A DNA stretch of 45,571 nucleotides from Streptomyces sp. col6 (GTDB lineage Bacteria; Actinomycetota; Actinomycetes; Streptomycetales; Streptomycetaceae): positions 293,517 to 339,087 of the forward strand of contig NZ_RDBL01000013.1 in the NCBI RefSeq assembly GCF_008042035.1, in the 5' to 3' direction. Shown here piece by piece: positions 8,801-16,128 of this stretch. Under the pieces are notes generated by a model. It worked only from the letters and a program-made list of their open reading frames with translations, made no database searches and was not told where the DNA came from. A program made the position numbers and the translations under genes. The stretch's first letter is position 1. The number at the start of each line of letters is the position of its first letter.

Positions 8801-9102
8801 CCCTGAAGATCGGGCCCGTGGTCGGCGTGCGGACCTGGGGCGGCGTGATCGGCATCGACAGCCGCTACCGGCTGGTCGACGGCACGCTGGTCACCCAGCC
8901 GAAGTACGCGTTCTGGCTGGAGGGGTACGGGTGGGGCGTCGAGAACCACGGCGTCGACCCGGACGTGGAGGTCGTGATGACGCCCCGGGACCACGCGGAG
9001 GGGCGTGACCCTCAGCTGGACGAGGCGATCCGTCTGGCGCTGGAGTCGCTGGAGCGGGTCCCGGCGAAGGCGGCACCGGAGCTGCCGGGCCTTCCGGGGT
9101 GA
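5884..9102 (+). CDS. tricorn protease homologue (S41 family)
   Basis: A 1072-residue serine peptidase. Tricorn works downstream of the proteasome, cutting short oligopeptides to di- to tetrapeptides. About residues 1-680 are beta-propeller (repeats such as ISPDGTLVAWTSTRDG and WSPDSAWLAWS), followed by a C1 region, a PDZ domain (about 770-860: APGVAVRAGDAILAVDGHPV) and the catalytic C2 domain. Catalytic residues can be placed by motif: S739-H740 in LGTSHAYV, nucleophile S962 in FSGSDGD, and E1020 in GWGVENHG. They correspond to S745/H746, S965 and E1023 of the Thermoplasma enzyme. D963 after the nucleophile matches the Asp that sets preference for basic P1 residues. There is no signal peptide, so it is cytoplasmic. 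It is transcribed alone, leaderless, with a strong terminator. Confidence 0.93.
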   Translation: MTQPSYLRYPHVQGDLIAFTAEDDVWLAPLDGGRAWRVSADNRPVTQPRISPDGTLVAWTSTRDGAPEVHLAPADGGPSRRLTHWGDTRTTVRGWTPEGDVLVTSTQGQVSLRRTWARAVPVDGGPARTLPYGPVGSLAYGPGGRVLLLSATMGREAATWKRYRGGTAGKLWIAAEDDPLEFVRVHEDLDGNLECPMWVGERIAFLSDHEGVGALYSSLPDGTDLRRHTPVDGFYARHATTDGTRVAYACAGELWLLDGLEGDEPRRVEIRLGGQRADLQPYPLHADSHLTSASPDRTGRGSAVLSRGAVHWVTHREGPARALAADPGVRARLPRTFQADGDQHVVWVTDAEGDDALEIAPATGTAPGAGPRRLAAGRIGRVLDLAPAPDGSRFAVAAHDGRVLIVERESGEIHEVDRSENGDASGLAWSPDSAWLAWSHPGPEPLSQLKLAHIADLSVSEATPLRFRDFAPAFTADGKHLAFLSERAFDPIYDAHVFDMAFIGSCRPHLLTLAATTPSPFGPQLHGRPTEKEKGGDGEDNPTALPITRIDLDGLADRIVPLPVDAAVYSSLRAARDGLLWLRHPLTGVLGTSGAGPDARRPDTVLERYDLEKLRCEELTSDVSRFAVSGDGKRLAIVHHGKLSVVPSDSRVPAGDDDHDDAVTVDLSRIRRTLDPAAEWRQMYDEAGRVMRDNFWRADMGGVDWDGVLERYRPALERVATHDDLIDLLWEIQGELGTSHAYVTPPGGWRDEAARQGLLGADLSRAEDGSWRIDRVLPSETSDPAARSPLAAPGVAVRAGDAILAVDGHPVDPLTGPAPLLTGSAGKPVELTVSPADGGDRRHVVVVPVADEEALRYHAWVAGRRAYVHERSGGRLGYLHVPDMVGGGWAQIHRDLRTEMAREGLVVDVRENRGGHTSQLVVEKLARRIVGWDLPRNMRPYSYPGDAPRGPVVAVANEFSGSDGDIVNAAIKALKIGPVVGVRTWGGVIGIDSRYRLVDGTLVTQPKYAFWLEGYGWGVENHGVDPDVEVVMTPRDHAEGRDPQLDEAIRLALESLERVPAKAAPELPGLPG

Positions 9103-9106
9103 CTTC

Positions 9107-9157
9107 GGCGGGGTGGGGAACAGGCGCGCCTGCGGCGGGCCTGTTCCCCACCCCGCC
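9107..9157 (+). terminator. strong hairpin terminator after the tricorn gene
   Basis: GGCGGGGTGGGGAACAGG (9107-9124) pairs perfectly over 18 bp with CCTGTTCCCCACCCCGCC (9140-9157), with a 15-base loop. It starts 5 bases after the stop codon. Confidence 0.85.
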
Positions 9158-9167
9158 CCTTCCCGAA

Positions 9168-9285
9168 CCCGGGGCTCCGCCCCGGACCCCGCGTCTCAAA
9201 CGCCGGCGAGGCTGGAAGTGGCCGCGCGGCACGATCAAGCCCCTCCGGCGATCGAGGAGCGGGGGTCCGGGGGCAGCGCCCCCGG
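9168..9285. repeat. interspersed palindromic repeat element
   Basis: About 118 bp with imperfect inverted ends: the left end GGGGCTCCGCCCCGGACCCC (9171-9190) mirrors the right end GGGGGTCCGGGGGCAGCGCC (9261-9280), and an inner pair, CGCCGGCGAGG against CCTCCGGCG, lies between them. The middle motif CTCAAACGCCGGCG is one I recognise from many Streptomyces intergenic regions. No coding frame is evident. It fills the gap between the tricorn terminator and the -10 box of the HIT gene, as expected for a non-autonomous REP-like element. Confidence 0.6.
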
Positions 9286-9286
9286 A

Positions 9287-9292
9287 TAGGCT
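9287..9292 (+). promoter_or_regulatory. -10 box of HIT/RNase Z-like/deaminase genes
   Basis: TAGGCT directly abuts the right end of the palindromic repeat, so its -35 position would lie inside the repeat. Transcription would begin near 9299, leaving a leader of about 35 bases before the HIT start. Confidence 0.4.
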
Positions 9293-9333
9293 GGCACGCA
9301 ACGGATCACCCAGACCAAGGAGCGCGTAAGCGA

Positions 9334-9693
9334 ATGGCAGGAGAACCGCAGCCCGACTGCCTGTTCTGCAAGATCGTCTCGGGCGAGATCCCGGCCACCA
9401 TCGTCCGGGAGACCGACACCACCGTCGCCTTCCGCGACATCAACCCCCAGGCCCCCACCCACGTACTCGTCATCCCGCGCCTGCACTACCCGGACGCCGC
9501 CTCGCTCGGCGCCGCCGAACCGACGGTGCTCGCCGACGTGCTGTGCGAGGCGGGCAACGTCGCCGCCGCCGACAAGATCGACGAGACCGGCTACCGGGTC
9601 GTGTTCAACACCGGCGCCGGCGCCGGCCAGACCGTCTTCCACGCGCACGCCCACGTCCTGGGCGGCCGAGGCCTGGAATGGCCCCCCGGATAG
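9334..9693 (+). CDS. HIT family protein
   Basis: A histidine-triad nucleotide hydrolase/transferase of 119 residues (HinT type), normally acting on adenosine phosphoramidates or related nucleotides in the cytoplasm. The triad is HAHAHVLGG (H103, H105, H107). The N-terminus CLFCKIVSGEIPATIV carries the CxxC pair of many bacterial HinT proteins. AAGGAG at 9317-9322 supports ATG 9334. The next gene starts on the base after its stop codon, so the two are surely cotranscribed. Confidence 0.93.
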   Translation: MAGEPQPDCLFCKIVSGEIPATIVRETDTTVAFRDINPQAPTHVLVIPRLHYPDAASLGAAEPTVLADVLCEAGNVAAADKIDETGYRVVFNTGAGAGQTVFHAHAHVLGGRGLEWPPG

Positions 9694-10602
9694 ATGTCCG
9701 CTCGTGAACTCGTCGTGCTCGGGACCGCCAGCCAGGTCCCGACCCGGCACCGCAACCACAACGGCTATCTGCTGCGCTGGGACGGCGAGGGCATCCTCTT
9801 CGACCCCGGCGAGGGCACCCAGCGCCAGATGCTGCGGGCCGGGGTCGCCGCGCACGACATCAACCGGATCTGCGTCACGCACTTCCACGGCGACCACTCG
9901 CTGGGCCTGGCCGGGGTGATCCAGCGGATCAACCTCGACCAGGTCCCGCACCCGGTGACCGCCCACTACCCGGCGAGCGGGCAGCACTTCTTCGACCGGC
10001 TGCGGTACGCCACCGCCTACCGCGAGACCGTGAAGCTGACCGAGGCCCCGGTCGCCGCCGACGGAACCCTGGCCACCACCCCGGCGTACACGCTCGACAG
10101 CCACCGGCTCTCGCACCCCGTCGAGTCGTACGGCTACCGGCTCACCGAGCCCGACGGGCGGCGCATGCTGCCCGCGAAGCTCGCCGAGCACGGCATCGCG
10201 GGGCCGGACGTCGGACGCCTCCTGCGCGAGGGCGCGCTCGGCGGGGTCACGCTCGCGGACGTCTCCGAGCACAGGCGCGGACAGCGGTTCGCGTTCATCA
10301 TGGACACCAGGCTCTGCGACGGCGTGTACGCCCTCGCCGAGGGGTGCGACCTGCTGGCCATCGAGTCGACCTTCCTCGACGAGGACCGCAGGCTGGCTCA
10401 GGACCACGGCCACCTGACCGCGGCCCAGGCGGCCACGGTCGCCCGGGAGGCGGGCGTACGCCATCTCGTCCTCACGCACTTCTCCCAGCGCTACCCGGAG
10501 CCGGAGGCCTTCGAGGCCGAGGCGAGGGGGGCCGGGTACCAGGGCGAGCTGACCGTCGCCGAGGATCTGATGCGGGTACCGGTCCCGAGCCGTCACCCGT
10601 AA
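9694..10602 (+). CDS. RNase Z-like MBL-fold hydrolase
   Basis: 302 residues, the length of short-form RNase Z (tRNA 3' processing endonuclease, tRNase Z). Features are LGTASQVPTRHRNHNGYLLRW at the start, DPGEGTQRQML, the zinc motif THFHGDHSLGLAG (H63, H65, D67, H68), IMDTRLC, ESTF and the final LTHFSQRYPEPEAF. These are the blocks of the RNase Z/ElaC family rather than of general hydrolases. tRNA 3'-end maturation is the likely role; lactonase or phosphodiesterase side activities are known for relatives. It lies directly behind the HIT gene with no gap. Confidence 0.87.
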   Translation: MSARELVVLGTASQVPTRHRNHNGYLLRWDGEGILFDPGEGTQRQMLRAGVAAHDINRICVTHFHGDHSLGLAGVIQRINLDQVPHPVTAHYPASGQHFFDRLRYATAYRETVKLTEAPVAADGTLATTPAYTLDSHRLSHPVESYGYRLTEPDGRRMLPAKLAEHGIAGPDVGRLLREGALGGVTLADVSEHRRGQRFAFIMDTRLCDGVYALAEGCDLLAIESTFLDEDRRLAQDHGHLTAAQAATVAREAGVRHLVLTHFSQRYPEPEAFEAEARGAGYQGELTVAEDLMRVPVPSRHP

Positions 10603-10643
10603 CAGCCCCCACACCAGCACCACCTGCGTTAGCGAGAAACACC

Positions 10644-11636
10644 GTGCACCTCCCCAAAGCGGAACTCCACCTCCACATCGAGGGAACCCTCGAACCGGAA
10701 CTGGCCTTCGCGCTCGCCGCGCGCAACGGCGTGACCCTGCCGTACGCGGACACCGAGGCCCTGCGCACCGCGTACCTCTTCGAGGACCTGCAGAGCTTCC
10801 TGGACCTCTACTACGCGCTGATGGCGGTGCTGCGGACCGAGGACGACTTCGCCGAGCTCGCCGACGCCTACCTCGCCCGCGCCGCCGCCCAGGGCGTGCG
10901 CCACGCCGAGATCTTCTTCGACCCGCAGGCCCACACCGCACGCGGCGTGCCCATCGGCACCGTCGTCGAGGGCCTGGGCCGGGCGCTGCAGCGCAGCGAG
11001 GAGAAGCACGGCATCTCCACCCAGCTGATCATGTGCTTCCTGCGCGACCAGTCCGCCGACTCGGCCCTGGAGACCCTGGAGGCGGCCCGGCCGCACCTGC
11101 ACCGGATCAGCGCCGTCGGCCTGGACTCCGCCGAGGTCGGCCACCCGCCCGCGAAATTCCGCGAGGTGTACGAACGGGCCGGGGAGCTCGGGCTGCGCAA
11201 GGTCGCCCACGCGGGGGAGGAGGGGCCGCCCGCCTACATCCGCGAGGCGCTCGACGTGCTGGGCGTGGAGCGCATCGACCACGGGCTGCGCTGCATGGAG
11301 GACCCGGACCTGGTGAAGCGGCTGGTCGCGGAGCGCGTACCGCTCACGCTGTGCCCGCTGTCCAACGTACGGCTGCGCGCGATCGACACCCTGGAGCAGC
11401 ACCCGCTGCCGGCCATGATGGACGCCGGGCTGCTGTGCACGGTGAACTCCGACGACCCCGCCTACTTCGGCGGGTACGTCGGAGACACCTTCCACGCCGT
11501 GCACGAGGCGCTCGGGCTGGACCGCGAGCAGCTGCGCACGCTGGCCCGCAACTCCTTCGAGGCGGCCTTCCTCGACCACGACGAGGAGCGCAGGGCGCGC
11601 TACCTGTCGGAGGTCGAGGCGTACGCGTTCGACTGA
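10644..11636 (+). CDS. adenine deaminase (adenosine/AMP deaminase superfamily)
   Basis: A 330-residue zinc amidohydrolase. Metal-site motifs are LPKAELHLHIEGTLEP (H9, H11), VAHAGEEGPP, ERIDHGLRC and VNSDDPAYFGGY. Such genes are usually labelled adenosine deaminase, but several blocks (IEGTLEPEL, LQSFLDLYY, FFDPQAHTARGVPIG, VGLDSAEVGHPP, HAGEEGPP) match the subgroup that deaminates free adenine to hypoxanthine (yeast Aah1/bacterial Ade type). I therefore favour purine-base salvage. GTG 10644 is chosen because it lies 16 bases before the first conserved motif; there is no strong Shine-Dalgarno. It follows the RNase Z-like gene after 41 bases and overlaps the convergent MFS gene by 37 bases. Confidence 0.85.
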   Translation: MHLPKAELHLHIEGTLEPELAFALAARNGVTLPYADTEALRTAYLFEDLQSFLDLYYALMAVLRTEDDFAELADAYLARAAAQGVRHAEIFFDPQAHTARGVPIGTVVEGLGRALQRSEEKHGISTQLIMCFLRDQSADSALETLEAARPHLHRISAVGLDSAEVGHPPAKFREVYERAGELGLRKVAHAGEEGPPAYIREALDVLGVERIDHGLRCMEDPDLVKRLVAERVPLTLCPLSNVRLRAIDTLEQHPLPAMMDAGLLCTVNSDDPAYFGGYVGDTFHAVHEALGLDREQLRTLARNSFEAAFLDHDEERRARYLSEVEAYAFD

Positions 11637-12961
11637 CCGCCCTCCGGGCCGGCCGTGCGGAACGCGTTCCTGCCCAGGCGCCTGCGGCGCAGGGCCGGGA
11701 TGCTGAGTTCCGTGACGGCCTGCTCGGGCGCGCCCACCTTGGGCACGGCCCCGGGCACCGCACCCGTGGTGACGGCGAGCAGCGCGGCCGGCGCACCACC
11801 CCGGCGGCGTACCGAACCGGGCACCAGCGGACGGCCGCCGGTGTGCAGGGCAACGGCTGTCACCGGGAGCGCTATCAGCAGCGTCGTCACGCCCAGGACC
11901 AGGCCCATTCCCGGATAGCCGGCCGCCTCCGACAGCACACTGCCGAGCACCGGCCCGCAGGCGACACCGACGGACGAGGCGGACCCCGCGAGGACCGCCC
12001 AGCGGCCGCGCACGTCGAGGGAGGCGGCCAGGCCGATCAGGTACGAGAGGACCACCGGGTAGACGGTGTTCCACAGGATCTCGCCGGTCGCGAAGGAGCC
12101 GAGGCTCCCGGCGGACGAGCTGAGCACGATGCTCCCCGCGATGACGGCAGTGCCCACGCCGATCGGGACCGCCCGGCCGAGCTTGGAGCCGAGCAGCCCG
12201 GCGCCCATCACGCCGAGCAGCCCCGCGCCGAGCGCGGCGGCGAACACGGCGCCGATGGTCACCTCGGACAGCCCGACCTGGTCCACGCCGATCCGGCTGC
12301 TGACGCCCCACAGCGCGTTCTGCGCCATCGACCAGACGAGCATGCCGCCCGCGAGCACCAGACCGGAGCGGCGGTGCGGCAGCCGGCCGGCGGCGGGGAC
12401 GGCCGGTCCGGCCTGGTCCTCGCGGACCGAGCCGCCGAGCCGGGAGGTGGCCGGCCACACCAGGAGCGCGACCAGGGCGATCGAGGCGAACGGCAGCCGG
12501 TGGCCGCCGCCCAGGTGCGGCACCGTCAGGTACAGGGCGCCCGCGGTCGCCGAGACGCTCAGCAGCCCCAGGGACGAGGTGCGGTGCGGGTCGTGCTGGG
12601 CGGCGATGCCCGCCGCCGCGACGGCGGTCGCCGTGCCGGAGCCGAGGCCGCCGACCACCGCGCCGGCGACCACCAGCGGCACGGACCCGGCCAGCGCCGC
12701 GCAGCCGTACCCCACCACGCACAGGATCAGTCCCACGCGTGCCGGTCTGCACGGTCCGTACGTCTCCACGCGTCCCGCCAGGGTGAAACCGGCGGAGGCC
12801 GAGCTGAGCAGCAGGGCGCTGCCGACCAGCCCGGCCTGGGCCGTGCTGAGACCCAGGTAGACGGAGAGCCGTCCCACGATGGTGGGGAGGAGGTAGGCGG
12901 CGAGGTAACCGGCGGTGAACACGGCGACCAGGGGCCACGCGGCGCGAGGGCGCGAGGACAT
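11600..12961 (-). CDS. MFS transporter
   Basis: 453 residues with about 12 hydrophobic segments and little loop sequence, typical of the major facilitator superfamily: AAWPLVAVFTAGYLAAYLLP (TM1), SALLLSSASAGFTLAGRV (TM2) and a long charged loop near the middle (SRLGGSVREDQAG). The substrate is not readable; sugar, cyanate or drug carriers of this type look alike. ATG 12961 is preferred, with AGGA just upstream, over ATG 12979, which lacks a ribosome site. The coding end overlaps the end of the deaminase gene by 37 bases on the opposite strand. It is divergent from the PfkB kinase, so a joint nucleoside or sugar uptake role is possible but unproven. Confidence 0.85.
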   Translation of the reverse strand: MSSRPRAAWPLVAVFTAGYLAAYLLPTIVGRLSVYLGLSTAQAGLVGSALLLSSASAGFTLAGRVETYGPCRPARVGLILCVVGYGCAALAGSVPLVVAGAVVGGLGSGTATAVAAAGIAAQHDPHRTSSLGLLSVSATAGALYLTVPHLGGGHRLPFASIALVALLVWPATSRLGGSVREDQAGPAVPAAGRLPHRRSGLVLAGGMLVWSMAQNALWGVSSRIGVDQVGLSEVTIGAVFAAALGAGLLGVMGAGLLGSKLGRAVPIGVGTAVIAGSIVLSSSAGSLGSFATGEILWNTVYPVVLSYLIGLAASLDVRGRWAVLAGSASSVGVACGPVLGSVLSEAAGYPGMGLVLGVTTLLIALPVTAVALHTGGRPLVPGSVRRRGGAPAALLAVTTGAVPGAVPKVGAPEQAVTELSIPALRRRRLGRNAFRTAGPEGGQSNAYASTSDR

Positions 12962-13340
12962 GGGCGTTCCTGAAGACATGCCAGAAGAGGCGGAAGGCAG
13001 GGAGGGGTAAGGCGCGGGGTGGTACGAGGGGGTGGTGCGAAGAGGGCGATGCCCGGAGGGTGACGCGAGGAGAGGCACTGCGGGAATACGAGGAAATCGG
13101 CGCTTCCGTCGGGTACGTCTCCAACGGTGCTCGCGGGCCAATTTGTATCAAGTGCTCCCGGCGCGCCGAAAGCCGGTCTCCTGTGATCTGGGTCACCTTT
13201 GTGTTTATGCGGTCCATCGATGGGTAACTGCGCATGTTTATGCAGGTCAGAGTCGGTGAACACACGCGCGGCGCGCACTCGTCCCATGCGGCCGGGAATC
13301 GGGCACACTGGCCGCAACCGCCACGACCGGGGAGTGCAAG
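12962..13340. promoter_or_regulatory. divergent control region of the MFS and PfkB genes
   Basis: 379 bp without a credible gene, AT-richer than its surroundings between 13140 and 13260. Besides the Crp-like site it holds TGTTTATGC twice (13202-13210 and 13235-13243, 33 bp apart), a perfect 10-bp palindrome CCATCGATGG (13214-13223), and GCAT-GTTT-ATGC (13232-13243). A CACACT -10-like box for PfkB lies at 13304-13309. Confidence 0.5.
13182..13197 (+). promoter_or_regulatory. candidate Crp-type binding site
   Basis: TGTGA-TCTGGG-TCACC contains the perfect palindrome GTGA-N6-TCAC (13183-13196), the spacing and core of actinobacterial Crp/cAMP-receptor sites. It lies about 145 bp upstream of the PfkB start and 220 bp from the MFS start. 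No experimental support can be claimed. Confidence 0.45.
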
Positions 13341-14447
13341 GTGAGCGCTGGGATTCCGGACATCGACCCGCTGGACGGGCTGCGCGCCCCGCAGGACCCC
13401 GACTGCGACGTCTTCCTCACCGGCACGGTCTTCCTGGACATCATCTTCACCGGCCTGGACAGCGCCCCCGTACGCGGCACCGAGTCCTGGGCCCGGGGCA
13501 TGGGTTCCAGCCCCGGCGGGGTCGCCAACATGGCGACCGCGCTGGCCCGTCTCGGCCTGCACACCTCGCTGGCCGCCGCGTTCGGCGACGACCACTACGG
13601 CGAGTACTGCTGGGACGCGCTCGAACAGGGCGAGGGCATCGACCTGTCCCGCTCGCACACGGTCCGCGGCTGGCACTCCCCGGTGACCGTCTCGATGGCG
13701 TACGAGGGCGAGCGGACGATGGTCTCGCACGGCCACGAGGCCCCGGCGCTCCCCACCACCGCCTCGCCCGAGGCCCCCGCCTTCCCCCGCTGCCCGCCCA
13801 GGGCTCGGGCGGCCGTCACCTCGCTCGTCCCCGGCCGCACCGAACCCTGGGTCGCCGAGGCCGCCCGCCGGGGGGCCCTGATCTTCGGGGACGTCGGCTG
13901 GGACGAGACCGGGCGCTGGGACCTGGACGCCCTGAACGGCCTGGAGCACTGCCACGCCTTCCTCCCCAACGCCGAGGAGGCCATGCGCTACACCCGCACC
14001 GACTGCCCCCGGGCCGCCGCGCACGCCCTCGCCGAACGCGTACCGCTCGCCGTCGTCACCCTCGGCTCCGAGGGCGCCTACGCGGTCGACGCGGCCACCG
14101 GGACCGCCGCCGAGGTCCCGGCCATCGCGGTCGAGGCCCTGGACCCGACCGGCGCGGGCGACGTCTTCGTGGCCGGCTTCGTCACCGGCACCCTGGCCGG
14201 CTGGCCCCTCGCCGACCGCCTCGCCTTCGCCGGGCTGACCGCCGCCCTCTCGGTCCAGGAGTTCGGCGGCTCGCTCTCGGCCCCCGGCTGGGCGGAGATC
14301 GCCGCCTGGTGGCAGCAGGTGCGCACCTGCGCCGGCCAGGACCCGGCCGCGCTGCGTCGTTACGCCTTCCTCGACGACCTGCTGCCGGCCGCCGCCCGGC
14401 CCTGGCCGCTGCGCCGGGCCGTACCCACGATCGGCTTCCGTCCGTAA
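13341..14447 (+). CDS. PfkB family carbohydrate/nucleoside kinase
   Basis: A 368-residue ribokinase-fold kinase that transfers phosphate from ATP to a sugar or nucleoside hydroxyl. Signature 1 is seen as GSSPGGVANMATALARLG (about residues 54-71), and signature 2 with the catalytic Asp as LDPTGAGDVFVAGF (near 270). The substrate is not determined by these motifs. GTG 13341 is supported by GGGGAG at 13329-13334. The gene stands alone, followed by 121 bp before phoH. The divergent MFS carrier could bring in its substrate, which is inference. Confidence 0.88.
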   Translation: MSAGIPDIDPLDGLRAPQDPDCDVFLTGTVFLDIIFTGLDSAPVRGTESWARGMGSSPGGVANMATALARLGLHTSLAAAFGDDHYGEYCWDALEQGEGIDLSRSHTVRGWHSPVTVSMAYEGERTMVSHGHEAPALPTTASPEAPAFPRCPPRARAAVTSLVPGRTEPWVAEAARRGALIFGDVGWDETGRWDLDALNGLEHCHAFLPNAEEAMRYTRTDCPRAAAHALAERVPLAVVTLGSEGAYAVDAATGTAAEVPAIAVEALDPTGAGDVFVAGFVTGTLAGWPLADRLAFAGLTAALSVQEFGGSLSAPGWAEIAAWWQQVRTCAGQDPAALRRYAFLDDLLPAAARPWPLRRAVPTIGFRP

Positions 14448-14568
14448 CCCCACCGCCCGGGAAAACCTCTGGTGTTGTCACTGCGGAGTCGTAGGCTTGT
14501 GGGACACGAGGTTTTCGAGCAGCGAGAACCCTGCAACGGGAGGTATGTGCAGGCCCGAGGGCCGGCCC

Positions 14569-15621
14569 ATGACTCAGTCACCCACACAGCCGCAGGCGCG
14601 TGCCCACATCAGCATTCCGGCCGCTCACCCGATGGTGATGCTGCTGGGAGCGGGCGACTCGCTGCTGCGCGTGATCGAAGCGGCGTTCCCGGCGGCCGAC
14701 ATCCACGTCCGGGGCAATGACATAAGCGCGACGGGCGACGCGGCGGACATCGCGCTGATCCAGCGCCTGTTCGACGAGATGGTGCTGGTGCTTCGCACCG
14801 GACAGCCGATGACGGAGGACGCCGTGGAACGGTCGATCGCGATGCTCAAGGCCAGCGACAACGGCCAGGCGGACGGCACGGAGACCCCGGCCGAGGTGCT
14901 GACGCAGAACATCCTCTCCAGCCGCGGCCGCACGATCCGCCCCAAGACGCTCAACCAGAAGCGGTACGTCGACGCGATCGACCAGCACACGATCGTCTTC
15001 GGCATCGGCCCCGCCGGTACGGGCAAGACCTACCTGGCCATGGCCAAGGCGGTCCAGGCCCTCCAGTCCAAGCAGGTCAGCCGGATCATCCTGACCCGCC
15101 CCGCCGTCGAGGCGGGCGAGCGGCTGGGCTTCCTGCCCGGCACGCTGTTCGACAAGATCGACCCGTATCTGCGCCCGCTCTACGACGCCCTGCACGACAT
15201 GCTCGACCCCGACTCGATCCCGCGCCTGATGGCGGCGGGCACGATCGAGGTCGCGCCGCTGGCGTACATGCGCGGCCGGACCCTGAACGACGCCTTCATC
15301 ATCCTGGACGAGGCGCAGAACACCAGCGCCGAGCAGATGAAGATGTTCCTGACCCGGCTCGGCTTCGACTCCAAGATCGTCGTCACCGGCGACATCACCC
15401 AGGTCGACCTGCCGACGGGGACCAAGAGCGGTCTGCGCCAGGTGCAGGAGATCCTGGAGGGCATCGACGACGTGCACTTCTCCCGGCTCACCTCCCAGGA
15501 TGTCGTCCGGCACAAGCTGGTCGGCCGTATCGTCGACGCGTACGAGAAGTACGACAGCAGCAAGGGCGAGCAGGACGGCAGCGGCCATCGTGGCCGGGGC
15601 CGCCACAACGGGAAGCAGTAG
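14569..15621 (+). CDS. PhoH family ATPase
   Basis: 350 residues. PhoH-type proteins are RNA-associated P-loop ATPases; this short form is regularly linked to ybeY and era and is thought to act in RNA metabolism. A P-loop GPAGTGKT lies at 147-154, Walker B/DEAQ as IILDEAQN, and VTGDITQVDLPTG follows. The N-terminal 100 residues hold a KH-like part (LIQRLFDEMVLVLRTG). ATG 14569 is chosen because GAGG at 14557-14560 lies 8 bases upstream; in-frame starts at 14497 and 14545 add non-conserved residues. It leads a run phoH-ybeY-CBS-mmcQ with gaps of 9 bases or overlaps. Confidence 0.94.
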   Translation: MTQSPTQPQARAHISIPAAHPMVMLLGAGDSLLRVIEAAFPAADIHVRGNDISATGDAADIALIQRLFDEMVLVLRTGQPMTEDAVERSIAMLKASDNGQADGTETPAEVLTQNILSSRGRTIRPKTLNQKRYVDAIDQHTIVFGIGPAGTGKTYLAMAKAVQALQSKQVSRIILTRPAVEAGERLGFLPGTLFDKIDPYLRPLYDALHDMLDPDSIPRLMAAGTIEVAPLAYMRGRTLNDAFIILDEAQNTSAEQMKMFLTRLGFDSKIVVTGDITQVDLPTGTKSGLRQVQEILEGIDDVHFSRLTSQDVVRHKLVGRIVDAYEKYDSSKGEQDGSGHRGRGRHNGKQ

Positions 15622-15630
15622 CAGCGCACC

Positions 15631-16128
15631 ATGTCGATCGACGTCAACAACGAGTCCGGAACCGAGGTCGACGAGCAGGCGATCCTCGACATCGCCCGCT
15701 ACGCGCTCGCGCGCATGCGGATCCACCCGCTCTCCGAGCTGTCGGTGATCGTGGTGGACACCGCGGCCATGGAGCAGCTGCACATCCAGTGGATGGACCT
15801 CCCGGGCCCGACGGATGTCATGTCCTTCCCGATGGACGAGCTGCGTCCGCCGGCCAAGGACGACGAGGAGCCCCCGCCGGGGCTCCTCGGCGACATCGTG
15901 CTCTGCCCCGAGGTCGCCACGAAGCAGGGCCAGGAGGCCGAGACGCAGCACTCCATGGACGAGGAGCTCCAGCTCCTCACCGTCCACGGGGTGCTGCACC
16001 TGCTGGGCTACGACCACGAGGAGCCGGACGAGAAGGCCGAGATGTTCGGCCTCCAGGCGGCCATCGTGGACGGCTGGCGCGGTGAGCGCGGGCTGACCGG
16101 CCCGTCCCCCGCCCCGACCGTCTCGTGA
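15631..16128 (+). CDS. ybeY: endoribonuclease YbeY
   Basis: A single-strand endoribonuclease needed for 16S rRNA 3'-end maturation and ribosome quality control. 165 residues; the zinc motif H-x3-H-x5-H appears as HGVLHLLGYDH (H119, H123, H129), preceded by the family block TDVMSFPMDE. It has a 9-base gap from phoH and its stop overlaps the start of the CBS gene (GTGA), so the genes are translationally coupled. Confidence 0.96.
   Translation: MSIDVNNESGTEVDEQAILDIARYALARMRIHPLSELSVIVVDTAAMEQLHIQWMDLPGPTDVMSFPMDELRPPAKDDEEPPPGLLGDIVLCPEVATKQGQEAETQHSMDEELQLLTVHGVLHLLGYDHEEPDEKAEMFGLQAAIVDGWRGERGLTGPSPAPTVS

Noticed and set aside
11033..12973. Long open frame of 646 codons on the forward strand over the MFS gene
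   Set aside because: It is antisense to a clear membrane transporter and rich in Arg/Gly/Ala runs, the usual shadow frame of GC-rich coding DNA.
13302..13309. GGCACACT as a strong PfkB promoter
   Set aside because: It fits a -10 box only weakly and no -35 is visible, so it is mentioned in the region entry but not listed as a promoter.
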